A stretch of DNA of 52,982 nucleotides from an uncultured Bacteroidales bacterium (GTDB taxonomy: Bacteria; Bacteroidota; Bacteroidia; Bacteroidales; UBA932). A program made the translations under genes and the position numbers. The notes beneath the pieces are model-generated. The model saw only the letters and a list, made by a program, of their open reading frames with translations, was not told where the DNA came from and did no database searches. Shown here in pieces: positions 40,970 to 49,729 of the stretch (within the stretch, counting starts at the first letter, position 1; each line of letters starts with the position of its first letter). The stretch covers positions 1 to 52,982 of the forward strand of contig CALUQB010000019.1 in the NCBI GenBank assembly GCA_944322815.1. Direction: 5' to 3'.

Positions 40970-42832
40970 TCACCTTTTCGACATGACCGTCATTTCGCAG
41001 CGGAGGCAGTCGAATTCCAGCGGGAACCTGTTCCCGTTGTTTTCCAGGAAGAGACGGGCGGGCCAGCTCTGTTTGTGGACTTTCGGACAGCGTCCCCACT
41101 GGTATCTGATACAGTATCTGGTTCTCATAAGTTCCGCGTCTTGTTTCCCGGATATCTCGTATGCAGGTTCGACATCTGCAGCTCCCAGTTTTCTCATCAG
41201 AGTCTCTGCAGCCAGGTTCGCGATATTGTCCTTATAGGTGACGGCAGTACCTGCGAGAGGCTTCGAGGACATGATTTCAGGATCGGGTTTTCCAAGATGC
41301 AGGGGCAGAGACTTACATGGCATGGTGTCCAGTGTCTCCGCCAGGGAGCGGCGCAGTGCGTTCACCGCGGAAACCGGGAGGAATGGCAGAACTTCCGCTT
41401 CGAACGGTCTTACGGAGAAAGCATAGTGTCCTGCCGACTTGCCCAGCTGCGAGATGAGGGTTTTCTTCATGTTTTCCGTATTTCTGGCAGCTTCGCATCC
41501 TTCACCTGCGGTCAGGCTGCAGCGTCTTCCGTCTTCCGTTTCCGCCATGACGGTGATCACCGGCGGTTCCGGACAGACTGTCAGCCTTACTCCGATGGTT
41601 CGTTCAGGCATATTGTTCTCCAGCTCTTTTTCGAATGCCGTGTCCACGTTTCTGTAGAGCATGGTGCCTTCCGTCAGTCCGGGGACAGGCTTGCACCTGA
41701 CGAAGAGTCCGTCGCAGACATCTGCCCTGAAGCCGACCACTTCGTTCCCTCCGGTCACGAAGCACAAGCCGTCGCCGTTGCCCAGCTTCACCCCCTCGCG
41801 CACCGGCCGCACCCGGAAAGCCACCCCGCCCCTGGCCACATCTGTGGCCCGGCCGACGGCTTCTCCCATGGAGGTGGCGGCTTCAGTGCTGGCCCATGGC
41901 CCTCGTCTTTCATCCAGAAACAGCTCGGTGTATCCGCGGTTGAAAGTCTTTTCGGGAACCGGGGTGAATCCTCCCGACACTTTCCCGGCCGAGGCCCTCC
42001 GGAACCGGTCCGGATGCGCCTCGACCAGATGGTCCAGAGCCAGAGAATAATCCCTGACTATATTCTTCACGTAAGACATGTTTTTCAGCCGTCCCTCTAT
42101 CTTGAAAGACGAGATGCCTGCTCCGGCCAGCGCCTCCAGGCGCTGTTTCAGACTGTAATCCTTCAGTGAAAGGAGAGGCTTGTCCTTTATCAGGATCTTC
42201 CCTGTCCCGTCTGTCAGATCGTAGCGGGAACGGCAGGCCTGTATGCATGCCCCCCTGTTTGCGCTCCGCCCGGCGATGTTTTCGGATATATAGCACTGTC
42301 CGCTGTAGCATACACACAAAGCTCCGTGAACGAAAAATTCCAGTTCGCAGGAGACGGCTTCCCGTATCTCCCGTATCTGTTTCAGGGACAGTTCCCTTTC
42401 CAGTATAAGCCTGGAAAAACCGAGCCTTTCCAGCAGTCTGGCCTTTTCGGGAGTCCTGATGGCACACTGTGTCGAAGCGTGGAGCGGAATCTTCAGGCCG
42501 GGCACCGCCCCGGACAGCATGAGTCCGGCCGGACTCAGTGCCATATCCTGGATGATGATGGCATCCGCTCCGGCATCCTGGAGCTCTTCCATCATCCTGT
42601 ATGCGGATTCCAGTTCGGAATCATAGATGATGGTGTTGAGGGTCGCGAATATCCGCGCCCCGAACTTATGTGCATGGTCGCAGAGCCGTCCGATGTCGCT
42701 TATGGAGTTCCCGGCAGCCTGTCTGGCCCCGAATGCCGGTCCTGCGATATACACAGCATCGGCACCGCACCCGATGGCTGCGATGCCGATGTCAGCTGTC
42801 CTGGCCGGAGCCAGCAGTTCGAGTTCTCTCAT
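40970..42832 (-). CDS. Peptidase U32 family protein
   Basis: A 620-residue protein of the U32 family, which includes both putative collagenases and enzymes that add hydroxyl groups to tRNA uridine (TrhP-like). ELLAPARTADIGIAAIGCGADAVYIAG opens the barrel; LEFFVHGALCVCYSGQCYISE (about 194-214) has the conserved Cys residues for an iron-sulfur cluster in the hydroxylation subgroup; GACIQACRSRYDL follows. The C-terminal third is less conserved. I chose the ATG at 42832, which overlaps the TPR gene stop in ATGA; the frame continues to 42916 but inside that gene. tRNA modification is the more likely role. Confidence 0.88.
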   Translation of the reverse strand: MRELELLAPARTADIGIAAIGCGADAVYIAGPAFGARQAAGNSISDIGRLCDHAHKFGARIFATLNTIIYDSELESAYRMMEELQDAGADAIIIQDMALSPAGLMLSGAVPGLKIPLHASTQCAIRTPEKARLLERLGFSRLILERELSLKQIREIREAVSCELEFFVHGALCVCYSGQCYISENIAGRSANRGACIQACRSRYDLTDGTGKILIKDKPLLSLKDYSLKQRLEALAGAGISSFKIEGRLKNMSYVKNIVRDYSLALDHLVEAHPDRFRRASAGKVSGGFTPVPEKTFNRGYTELFLDERRGPWASTEAATSMGEAVGRATDVARGGVAFRVRPVREGVKLGNGDGLCFVTGGNEVVGFRADVCDGLFVRCKPVPGLTEGTMLYRNVDTAFEKELENNMPERTIGVRLTVCPEPPVITVMAETEDGRRCSLTAGEGCEAARNTENMKKTLISQLGKSAGHYAFSVRPFEAEVLPFLPVSAVNALRRSLAETLDTMPCKSLPLHLGKPDPEIMSSKPLAGTAVTYKDNIANLAAETLMRKLGAADVEPAYEISGKQDAELMRTRYCIRYQWGRCPKVHKQSWPARLFLENNGNRFPLEFDCLRCEMTVMSKR

Positions 42833-43770
42833 CAGTTGCATTTGAGAGCCGTGATCTGCTGTTTTGCAGTAGCTCCGTATGTAGGATGCGAAGTCAGTTT
42901 CTGATAGTAGCCGCAAGCCTTTGCATTGTCGCCTGCCTGCTGTGCCAGCACTGCGATGGAGTAGTAGATATCGTTCACGTTTCTGGCAGTAGGGGCGAGA
43001 GCCACGTATTTCTCGAAGTATGAGATGGCTTCTTCATTCTTGCCGAGCTGGAGGGAAGCCTGGCCTGCTACCTGCATGGCTGTAGCGCTCTCTGCGTATT
43101 CGTTGGACTTGAGAGCGTTTTCCACTGCGGCTTCATAGTCCTTTGCTTTCAGGGCTGAAGCGGCGAGCTTGATGTAGGTGTTGGAAATCTGCTTTACGGC
43201 ATTCTTTTCCTGACCGTGTCTCATGGCCATGGTATAAGCTTTCACGGCACCGTCTATGTCACCGGTAGCGGCGAGAGCCTGGCCGAGTCTCAGGCAGGTC
43301 ATGCCGTTGGTGGAGTCGATTTCCACTGATTTCTGATAGCTGGCTGCAGCACCTGCGAAATCCTTCGCATTCAGGAGAGTGTTGCCCTTCTGGAGATATA
43401 CCTGAGGAATCAGGTCGGTAGCTTCGGCTGCGACATCCGCGTTGTCGAATTCTCCTGCGATCTTGATGGCTTCATCGAGTTTCGTGATGGCTGCCTCATA
43501 GTTCCCGTCCTTGATTTCTCCCTTGGCGATGGAAAGCGCTATCACCGGAATGTAGCTTTTGCAGTTTGCCACGATGTCCGCACCTTCGTCTCCGCAGGCT
43601 TCTGCCATGGTGAGAGCATCACGGAAATACTGGAGAGCGCCGGCGTTGTCTCCCATGTTCAGGGCTGTAGCTCCGTTGTTGTAGGTTTCAGTGGCTGCTG
43701 CCATGTCCTGTGCAGAAAGCGAAACTGCCGAAATGGCCAGTGATAATGCGATGAGGATGATTTTCTTCAT
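42832..43770 (-). CDS. TPR-repeat secreted protein
   Basis: A 312-residue protein with an N-terminal signal peptide (MKKIILIALSLAISAVSLSA, with AQD after it). The rest is a chain of tetratricopeptide repeats: YNNGATALNMGDNAGALQYF, NYEAAITKLDEAIKIA, LNAKDFAGAAASYQKSVEID, LGKNEEAISYFEKYVALAP and others. Such proteins scaffold envelope complexes; no partner is clear. It has its own promoter and its last codon overlaps the start of the U32 gene. Confidence 0.88.
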   Translation of the reverse strand: MKKIILIALSLAISAVSLSAQDMAAATETYNNGATALNMGDNAGALQYFRDALTMAEACGDEGADIVANCKSYIPVIALSIAKGEIKDGNYEAAITKLDEAIKIAGEFDNADVAAEATDLIPQVYLQKGNTLLNAKDFAGAAASYQKSVEIDSTNGMTCLRLGQALAATGDIDGAVKAYTMAMRHGQEKNAVKQISNTYIKLAASALKAKDYEAAVENALKSNEYAESATAMQVAGQASLQLGKNEEAISYFEKYVALAPTARNVNDIYYSIAVLAQQAGDNAKACGYYQKLTSHPTYGATAKQQITALKCN

Positions 43771-43833
43771 AATGATATTGATTTGATTCTTATATTTTCT
43801 TTATGGAAGTGCATTCAAAATTGCACATCATTG

Positions 43834-43841
43834 CAAAAATA
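43834..43841 (-). promoter_or_regulatory. TPR gene promoter -7 element
   Basis: Reading leftward, TATTTTTG followed by CA, 63 nt before the ATG at 43770. Confidence 0.6.
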
Positions 43842-43855
43842 GCAAAATTTTGTTT

Positions 43856-43863
43856 TACTTTTG
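43856..43863 (+). promoter_or_regulatory. M16-like gene promoter -7 element
   Basis: TACTTTTG followed by C, with ATTG about 22 nt upstream. The M16-like ATG is 26 nt downstream. Confidence 0.55.
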
Positions 43864-43889
43864 CTTTGTGATAGAATAAATGTAAGGAT

Positions 43890-46463
43890 TTGATGAAAAA
43901 ATATATTATACATGTGTGGATTGCGGTTCTGACCCTGGTCTCAGGCATTGCTGCAGAGGCTTCTGCAGCACTTGGGACCGATCCGGCTGTGTCTTCCGGC
44001 AGACTTGACTGCGGCCTGTCCTATTATCTGGTCACGAATGATTCCGGAAAGGGACTGGCCGACTTCGCTCTGGTCCGCAAGATAAATGCATCTACTCCGG
44101 AGGCCAGAAAGGCGGAAACGGAGTTTTCGAGAGCCTGCCTTGATTCTTTGCCGCATTTTGCCGGCAGGCTGCCGCTCGGGTTCCTGTCGGATCACGGGAT
44201 TTCATATCCCGGAAGCGGGTATATTTCAGTCGAGGATGACGCCGTCTTGTATCATTTCCGGGATGTACGCCTTTCCAGAACTCCGCAAACGGCAGATTCC
44301 ACCATGCTGATGCTTTTCGATATCGCTCTCGAATCGGCGATGCGTTCTCCGGCCGGTCATGTATCGGGGACCGTGTCCGATCAGGCTGTGATCATATCAG
44401 GAGACATTGACAAGGAATCCCTTATCGGAAAGATGAAAATGCTTTCCATGATGATAAACAGGGACATGCCGGCTTCCGAAGTTTCCGATACGGCTGTTGC
44501 GGCGGAAAATGTCAGGCCGGAGGGACTGACGATAGACCATGCCGTGGATTCCGTGGGCGGGACGGTGTCCGTGAACGTGCGTTTTTCCGGTCCGGAGATT
44601 CCAAGGAAACTCAGAGGATCTTCCGTTTCCCTGATTTCCGCACGTTTCTGGAGCGAGTTCCAGAGCGCTGCCAGGATCAGGATATCTTCAGTGCTGAGAT
44701 CCTCCGGGATTCCTTATTCTTCCGTGAAGCTGTACCGGTACAGTTCCGCTGATGCGGCCGAACGGGAAAAATATCTGGTGACGGCCGGTGTGTATCCTGA
44801 TGATACCGCCAGGGTGAAAGATGTGATCCTTTCCGTACTTTCGGATTTCAGGGAGAACGGACTTGGCCATGACGAGTACAGGTATTCCAGGAATGTGGCC
44901 TCACGGAATCTGTATTTCCGTTCCATAGCCAGGTCAAAGGAGAACAGCGACTATGTCCGGAAATGCGCTGATGCGTTCGTTTACGGCTCGGCCGTGATAT
45001 CGGCTCAGGATGAGGCTGCCTTTTTCCTTTCATCCGGGCTTCCGGACAGTACTGGCAGAAGATTGCTGAATGAATATCTTGCCGCCCTGATCCCGGAGTG
45101 CGGGGATGTAGTTCCCGTGGAAAACGTCCATCCTGCTTTCAGGATGAGCGATACCCTTCTCCTCGTTTCGGAGCAGCCTGCCGTCAGGGTCAGGAAAACC
45201 AGGCAGGGAAAGGGCACCGGCGCTGATATCTGGTATTTTTCAAACGGAATGGTCGTCATGTACAAGAAGATGCCTACAGACGGCATCATGCATTATTCAT
45301 GGGTCATGCGTGGCGGATACGGTTCGGTACCTGATCTCAAGGCCGGTGAAGGGGCTTTTTATTCTGACCTGCTTTTCAAGGGGGATGTCTGCGGCATGAG
45401 AAGTTCCGATTTCAGGAACCTGCTTTCGTCGGAAGGCATATCCATGAATTCCGAAGTCGGACTTTCAGTCATGCGTATTTACGGGAAAGCACCTTTTTCA
45501 CGCATGACGCTTCTGATGAAATCCCTGCTGTCTGTGGCACGGACTTATGCGGAGGACGACATGCTCGGGCAGTATTATCTCGAATGTGAACGGCTCAGAC
45601 TTTCTTCCGGAAGAGGTGAATACCGTTCCAGACTGGCGGTCATAGACAGCATCATGAGTCCGGGATACCGGTATTATCCGGACAAGTCTTTGTCCGGACT
45701 TTATCCTGACCTGCCTGTCAGGGCGGAAAAATTCTACAGGGACATGTTTTCCAAGGCGAACGACGGCGCCCTCATTCTGGTAGGGGATATGGATCCTTAT
45801 GACGTACGCAAGATTATGGAATCATATCTGGGCGGTTTCGAGACACAGGATTATATGGCGATACGTCCGCGCATCGCATATCAGCCTGTTTCGGGATGGT
45901 CGACATACGTCACTGACGGCAGGACGAATACCATAGACGTGGTCCTGTCTTCCAGGATAGTTCTGAATTCCTTGAATTACATGTCGGCGCAGATCGTGAC
46001 GATGGCTGTCAGGGACGAGGTCGCCGGGAGCCTTTCCGGACTGGGAATGACCGCGAGAGTCTCCGGAGAGTTCACCTGTTTCCCGCACGAACGCTACACC
46101 GTCTCGGTATCGGCCATGCCTGTCCGGCTTTCCACACTTCCGCAGTCGGTCATAAGAGGCAGTTATTTCCACTGTCTGTTCGCCATCCGCATGGCTCTTG
46201 ACAAGCTGAAAAACGAAGGCCTGGGTGAAGACAGGGTGAAGATGTACAAAGCCGCATTGCTGGACAGCTACAAGTCCAGACAGGATGATCCGGATTTCTG
46301 GATAAGTATCATGTCGGACAGAATCGCCGACGGGAAAAATCTGGATCTGGATTATGAGGAGAAGATCGCTGCCGTGAATGCCGGCTCCGTGACCGATGTC
46401 CTGGCTTCGCTGTTTGAAGGCAGCCAGATAGAATATGTAATAAAAAAGGATGAAAATGAATGA
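43890..46463 (+). CDS. M16-family peptidase-like protein, active site lost
   Basis: An 857-residue secreted protein with signal peptide (MMKKYIIHVWIAVLTLVSGI...ASA). The fold is that of two M16 metalloprotease halves. In active members the motif HxxEH holds zinc; here the equivalent segment of the second half reads GEGAFYSDLLFKGD and of the first half EFSRACLDSLPHF, so both zinc sites are gone. ALILVGDMDPYDVRKIMESYLGGF near 630-653 is a normal M16 segment. It may act as an inactive partner or chaperone in the envelope, as known for some M16 pairs. It overlaps the DUF3109 gene by 14 nt. No active partner is adjacent. Confidence 0.85.
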   Translation: MMKKYIIHVWIAVLTLVSGIAAEASAALGTDPAVSSGRLDCGLSYYLVTNDSGKGLADFALVRKINASTPEARKAETEFSRACLDSLPHFAGRLPLGFLSDHGISYPGSGYISVEDDAVLYHFRDVRLSRTPQTADSTMLMLFDIALESAMRSPAGHVSGTVSDQAVIISGDIDKESLIGKMKMLSMMINRDMPASEVSDTAVAAENVRPEGLTIDHAVDSVGGTVSVNVRFSGPEIPRKLRGSSVSLISARFWSEFQSAARIRISSVLRSSGIPYSSVKLYRYSSADAAEREKYLVTAGVYPDDTARVKDVILSVLSDFRENGLGHDEYRYSRNVASRNLYFRSIARSKENSDYVRKCADAFVYGSAVISAQDEAAFFLSSGLPDSTGRRLLNEYLAALIPECGDVVPVENVHPAFRMSDTLLLVSEQPAVRVRKTRQGKGTGADIWYFSNGMVVMYKKMPTDGIMHYSWVMRGGYGSVPDLKAGEGAFYSDLLFKGDVCGMRSSDFRNLLSSEGISMNSEVGLSVMRIYGKAPFSRMTLLMKSLLSVARTYAEDDMLGQYYLECERLRLSSGRGEYRSRLAVIDSIMSPGYRYYPDKSLSGLYPDLPVRAEKFYRDMFSKANDGALILVGDMDPYDVRKIMESYLGGFETQDYMAIRPRIAYQPVSGWSTYVTDGRTNTIDVVLSSRIVLNSLNYMSAQIVTMAVRDEVAGSLSGLGMTARVSGEFTCFPHERYTVSVSAMPVRLSTLPQSVIRGSYFHCLFAIRMALDKLKNEGLGEDRVKMYKAALLDSYKSRQDDPDFWISIMSDRIADGKNLDLDYEEKIAAVNAGSVTDVLASLFEGSQIEYVIKKDENE

Positions 46464-47079
46464 CAATACGCCTGCTATCGTCCAGATAGGAGACTGTCTG
46501 GTATCAGCCGAGATCTTTACTGAATATTTTGCCTGCGACTATGAAGTCTGCAAAGGGGCATGCTGCGTGATAGGTGACAGCGGCGCTCCGTTGGAGGATA
46601 GCGAGACCGAAGCCCTTCGCAAGAACTACAGGTTCTATTCCAGGCTGATGAGTGAAAAAGGCCGGGCCGTAGTGGACAAGTCCGGATTTTCCGTGGTGGA
46701 TGCCGACGGTGACCTGGTCACACCTCTGGTCCCGGATACCGAAGAGTGCGTGTACAGCAGTTTTGACGGGAAAGGGAACTGTTTCTGCTCGGTAGAGCGT
46801 TGCTGGATGTCCGGTGACGGAGATTTCCGCAAGCCGATTTCATGCTGGCTCTATCCGATACGCGTATCCGTACTTGGCAGCGGCCTGACTGCACTGAACC
46901 TGCACCGCTGGGAGATTTGCAAATGTGCTTTCGAAAAAGGCAGGAAAGAAGGAATCCGCGTGTATGAATTCCTCAAGGAACCTCTCGTCCGATACTTCGG
47001 TGAAGACTTCTATAGTGAAATGGAGGAGGCTGCAGCCGTGATCACTGGTTCCCCAGCCGGTATTCCATCCTCGAAATGA
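46450..47079 (+). CDS. DUF3109 family Cys-rich protein
   Basis: A 209-residue protein of a family widespread in Bacteroidota with unknown function. The Cys residues are arranged as FACDYEVCKGACCVIG (about 28-43), EECVYSS, NCFCSVERCWM and SCWLYPIRV, which suggests a metal or iron-sulfur cluster as in YkgJ-like proteins. The His in LNLHRWEICKC may take part. No membrane span. It overlaps the end of the M16-like gene, and its own 3' end runs 38 nt into the opposite-strand membrane protein gene. Confidence 0.85.
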   Translation: MKMNDNTPAIVQIGDCLVSAEIFTEYFACDYEVCKGACCVIGDSGAPLEDSETEALRKNYRFYSRLMSEKGRAVVDKSGFSVVDADGDLVTPLVPDTEECVYSSFDGKGNCFCSVERCWMSGDGDFRKPISCWLYPIRVSVLGSGLTALNLHRWEICKCAFEKGRKEGIRVYEFLKEPLVRYFGEDFYSEMEEAAAVITGSPAGIPSSK

Positions 47080-47503
47080 TCCTGACTATATCTTTCCGGA
47101 GACCTTCGACAGAGAGCCCGTTTTCCGTCTGCTCGACGGTGATCCTGTCTTCGTAACGCCTGGAGAAACGTGCTGCACCGCTTTTCAGCCTGAATGTCAT
47201 CACACCAACGCTTTCCTTTTCGACTTCGTAGCCGAATTCCTGCATCAGGGCTATGATCTGGACTCTGAGTCCGCTCAGGTTTCCGTTTACTTTCGGGAAC
47301 AGCCTGGCATAGCTCACCTTGGGATATACGGCGGCTATGGCTAACAGCAGGGCCATTATCTGCCACAGGGAATTGTACCCGTTCCGGAACATGGTTTCTA
47401 TGTTGAATTCGGACATTCCCGTGAGCACCACTATGGCTACGATGATGACAAAAATCATCAGAAACCAGACGAAAGTCTTGAGAGATCTTATGAAATAGCG
47501 CAT
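47042..47503 (-). CDS. Membrane protein of unknown function
   Basis: A 153-residue protein with two membrane segments near the N-terminus (FVWFLMIFVIIVAIVVLTGM and NSLWQIMALLLAIAAVYP) and a cytosolic C-terminal domain of about 85 residues (LMQEFGYEVEKESVGVMTFRLKSG). No named family recognised, though a Bacteroidales-specific family is likely. It converges on the DUF3109 gene and overlaps it by 38 nt. It starts 28 nt after a good minus-strand promoter element. Confidence 0.75.
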   Translation of the reverse strand: MRYFIRSLKTFVWFLMIFVIIVAIVVLTGMSEFNIETMFRNGYNSLWQIMALLLAIAAVYPKVSYARLFPKVNGNLSGLRVQIIALMQEFGYEVEKESVGVMTFRLKSGAARFSRRYEDRITVEQTENGLSVEGLRKDIVRIISRMEYRLGNQ

Positions 47504-47530
47504 ATTTCTTTCTGTAAAGTTTGTTTAGTG

Positions 47531-47561
47531 CAAATATAATATAATAAAATTCATATCTTTG
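47531..47561. promoter_or_regulatory. Divergent promoters of two membrane proteins
   Basis: Leftward, TATATTTG (47538-47531) followed by CA serves the gene at 47503. Rightward, TATCTTTG (47554-47561) serves the gene at 47601. Confidence 0.7.
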
Positions 47562-47600
47562 TAATTCATAAGCCTGAAATAATGTAAAACTTGCAAGAAA

Positions 47601-48485
47601 ATGGAAGAAAATCTTACAAATTCCAGAGAAGACTCTCTGAAGAAGACCATGTACGTGATGATCGGTGTTGCTGTGGTCATGGCACTGGTTCTTGCATATG
47701 TATGGTACCAGAAAAGCTCTCTTGTAAAAGAGCTTAACATCGAAAAGGAAGCCCTCACGGAACAGATGGTCACTCTCCAGCATGAATATGCCACCCTGTC
47801 CTCCGACAACGAAAAGATCAATGCACAGCTGGATTCTTCCAGAGAGGAAGTGTCGCAGCTCATCGAGCGCATCAAGAAGACGGAGGCCACGAACAGGACC
47901 ATGATACGCAAATACGAAAGGGAACTCGGTACGCTCAGAAGCATCATGCGCAACTATATCGCACAGATAGACTCCCTGAATACGCTCAACCACAAGCTTA
48001 CTGCCGATGCGGCGGCTGCAAGGAAAGAGGCTGCCGAGACCAGGAAGCAGTCAGAAGAACTCAGCAAGACAGTGGCTACGCTGTCCGACCAGGTCGCTGC
48101 CGGGTCGGTACTGAAAGGCCGTGCCCTCAGGATGGATGCATATAACGCTTCCGACAAGATCACGGACAGGAGCAGCAGGGTAGTGAGACTTATGGCCACT
48201 CTCAGTCTGGTGGAGAACGAACTGGCTCCGAAAGGTCCGGTCAGAGTCTACATCAGGGTCAAGGGCCCTGACGGAATCCTTCTGACAGGCAATGACAAGC
48301 ACACCTTCACTTTCAACGGCGAACCTATGATGTGTTCCGCATCCAGAGAGGTGGACTATCAGGGCGAGGAAGTCGAAATGAGCATTTATCTCAACGGTAT
48401 CGAGGATTATGTGAAAGGCATCTATACCGTAGAGGCCTATACTGACGGAAATCTTCTCGGTTCGGCTGAACTTATGCTCAGATAA
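47601..48485 (+). CDS. Membrane-anchored coiled-coil protein
   Basis: A 294-residue protein with one N-terminal membrane segment (VMIGVAVVMALVLAYVWY, about 19-36), a long coiled coil of about 110 residues (about 40-150, for example NIEKEALTEQMVTLQHEYATLSS), then a likely beta-sandwich domain of about 120 residues (VRVYIRVKGPDGILLTGN, EMSIYLNGIEDYVKGIYTVEAY). No family name is recognised. The layout suggests a periplasmic rod with a globular tip. It is 3 nt ahead of hemW. Confidence 0.78.
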   Translation: MEENLTNSREDSLKKTMYVMIGVAVVMALVLAYVWYQKSSLVKELNIEKEALTEQMVTLQHEYATLSSDNEKINAQLDSSREEVSQLIERIKKTEATNRTMIRKYERELGTLRSIMRNYIAQIDSLNTLNHKLTADAAAARKEAAETRKQSEELSKTVATLSDQVAAGSVLKGRALRMDAYNASDKITDRSSRVVRLMATLSLVENELAPKGPVRVYIRVKGPDGILLTGNDKHTFTFNGEPMMCSASREVDYQGEEVEMSIYLNGIEDYVKGIYTVEAYTDGNLLGSAELMLR

Positions 48486-48488
48486 GCC

Positions 48489-49649
48489 GTGATATATATC
48501 CACGTTCCTTTCTGCAGGACTTTCTGCACGTATTGCGGATTCTATTCGGAACTTTGCCCGGAGACGGGACGGAATATGATGGAATCATTTGCGGCAGCAT
48601 TGGCGAATGAAGTGCTTGTCAGAAAGGAAGAGCAGGCCGGCGGCCCGGATACGCTGTATATTGGAGGCGGCACCCCTTCGGTGCTGCCTCTTGACGTTAT
48701 TTCACGTATCGTGGAAGCGGTTTCGGCTGTCAGACAGGCAGGAAAGCCGTTTGACGAGTGTACGGTGGAGGTCAATCCAGATGATCTGGTTTCCGGAGGA
48801 CGGCGCTACATTGAGGGCTTGCTTTCACTCGGGGTAGACAGGATAAGCATGGGCGTCCAGTCTTTCGATGACGGCATATTGAAATGGATGAACCGCAGGC
48901 ATGATTCGGCGGAAGCCGTCAGAGCCTACAGGATATTGAGACAGTCCGGTGTGGAAAACGTCAGTCTTGATCTGATTTTCGGCCTTTCACAGATGGATGA
49001 CCGCATCTGGAATGAGACTCTGGACAGGATTCTGGACTTGCCTGGAGGCCCTCCGGAGCATATTTCGGCATATCAGCTTTCCGTGGAAGAGAATTCCGCC
49101 CTGGACAGGCTTGTGGTTTCCGGACGCTATCGGGAAGCATCCGATGATATCTGCTGCAGGCAGTATGAAATACTGTGTGAAAGGCTGGCAGATGCAGGGT
49201 ACCATCATTATGAGGTTTCGAATTTCGCCCGTCCCGGATACGAGGCGGTGCACAATTCCGCATATTGGGACGGAAGTCCGTATATAGGCTTCGGTCCCGG
49301 CGCACATTCTTACACGATAGCGGACGGACTTCATGTCAGAAGCTGGAACCGGCCGTCCGTGAAGGAATATACCGGTGTTTTCGGATCCGTTTCCGGTGCG
49401 TATGACCGTATGTCAGGATTCAGGGAGAGGGAAGTGCTGACCGGGGATCAGCTTGCGCTGGAGAGAATCATGCTGGCGTTGCGGACAGACAGAGGACTGC
49501 CGGAAGATGAATTGAGGGCTGACGGCGACTCTGCCGCCATAGACGGAATGCTGGCTGCAGGTGATCTGGAGCGGCTTGCGGACGGTCGTATACGTATTCC
49601 GGAATCAAGGTTCTTCATTTCAGATTCCATCGTGGCGCGTATTGTCTGA
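48489..49649 (+). CDS. hemW: HemW-type radical SAM protein
   Basis: A 386-residue radical SAM protein of the HemW group, which holds haem and inserts it into respiratory proteins; the older name is oxygen-independent coproporphyrinogen oxidase-like. IHVPFCRTFCTYCGFYS near residues 4-20 is the CxxxCxxC iron-sulfur motif, TLYIGGGTPSVLP near 54-66 and QLSVEENSALDR near 193-204 are typical. The start is GTG at 48489. Length supports HemW rather than HemN; the extra Cys of true coproporphyrinogen oxidases is not seen. Confidence 0.9.
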   Translation: MIYIHVPFCRTFCTYCGFYSELCPETGRNMMESFAAALANEVLVRKEEQAGGPDTLYIGGGTPSVLPLDVISRIVEAVSAVRQAGKPFDECTVEVNPDDLVSGGRRYIEGLLSLGVDRISMGVQSFDDGILKWMNRRHDSAEAVRAYRILRQSGVENVSLDLIFGLSQMDDRIWNETLDRILDLPGGPPEHISAYQLSVEENSALDRLVVSGRYREASDDICCRQYEILCERLADAGYHHYEVSNFARPGYEAVHNSAYWDGSPYIGFGPGAHSYTIADGLHVRSWNRPSVKEYTGVFGSVSGAYDRMSGFREREVLTGDQLALERIMLALRTDRGLPEDELRADGDSAAIDGMLAAGDLERLADGRIRIPESRFFISDSIVARIV

Positions 49650-49729
49650 AAGGATGTACAGCCCGGGAAGAAGACAATATCATTGACCGGAACGGAACAT
49701 GTGAAGTGAAGGGTATAATCTCACAGAAT

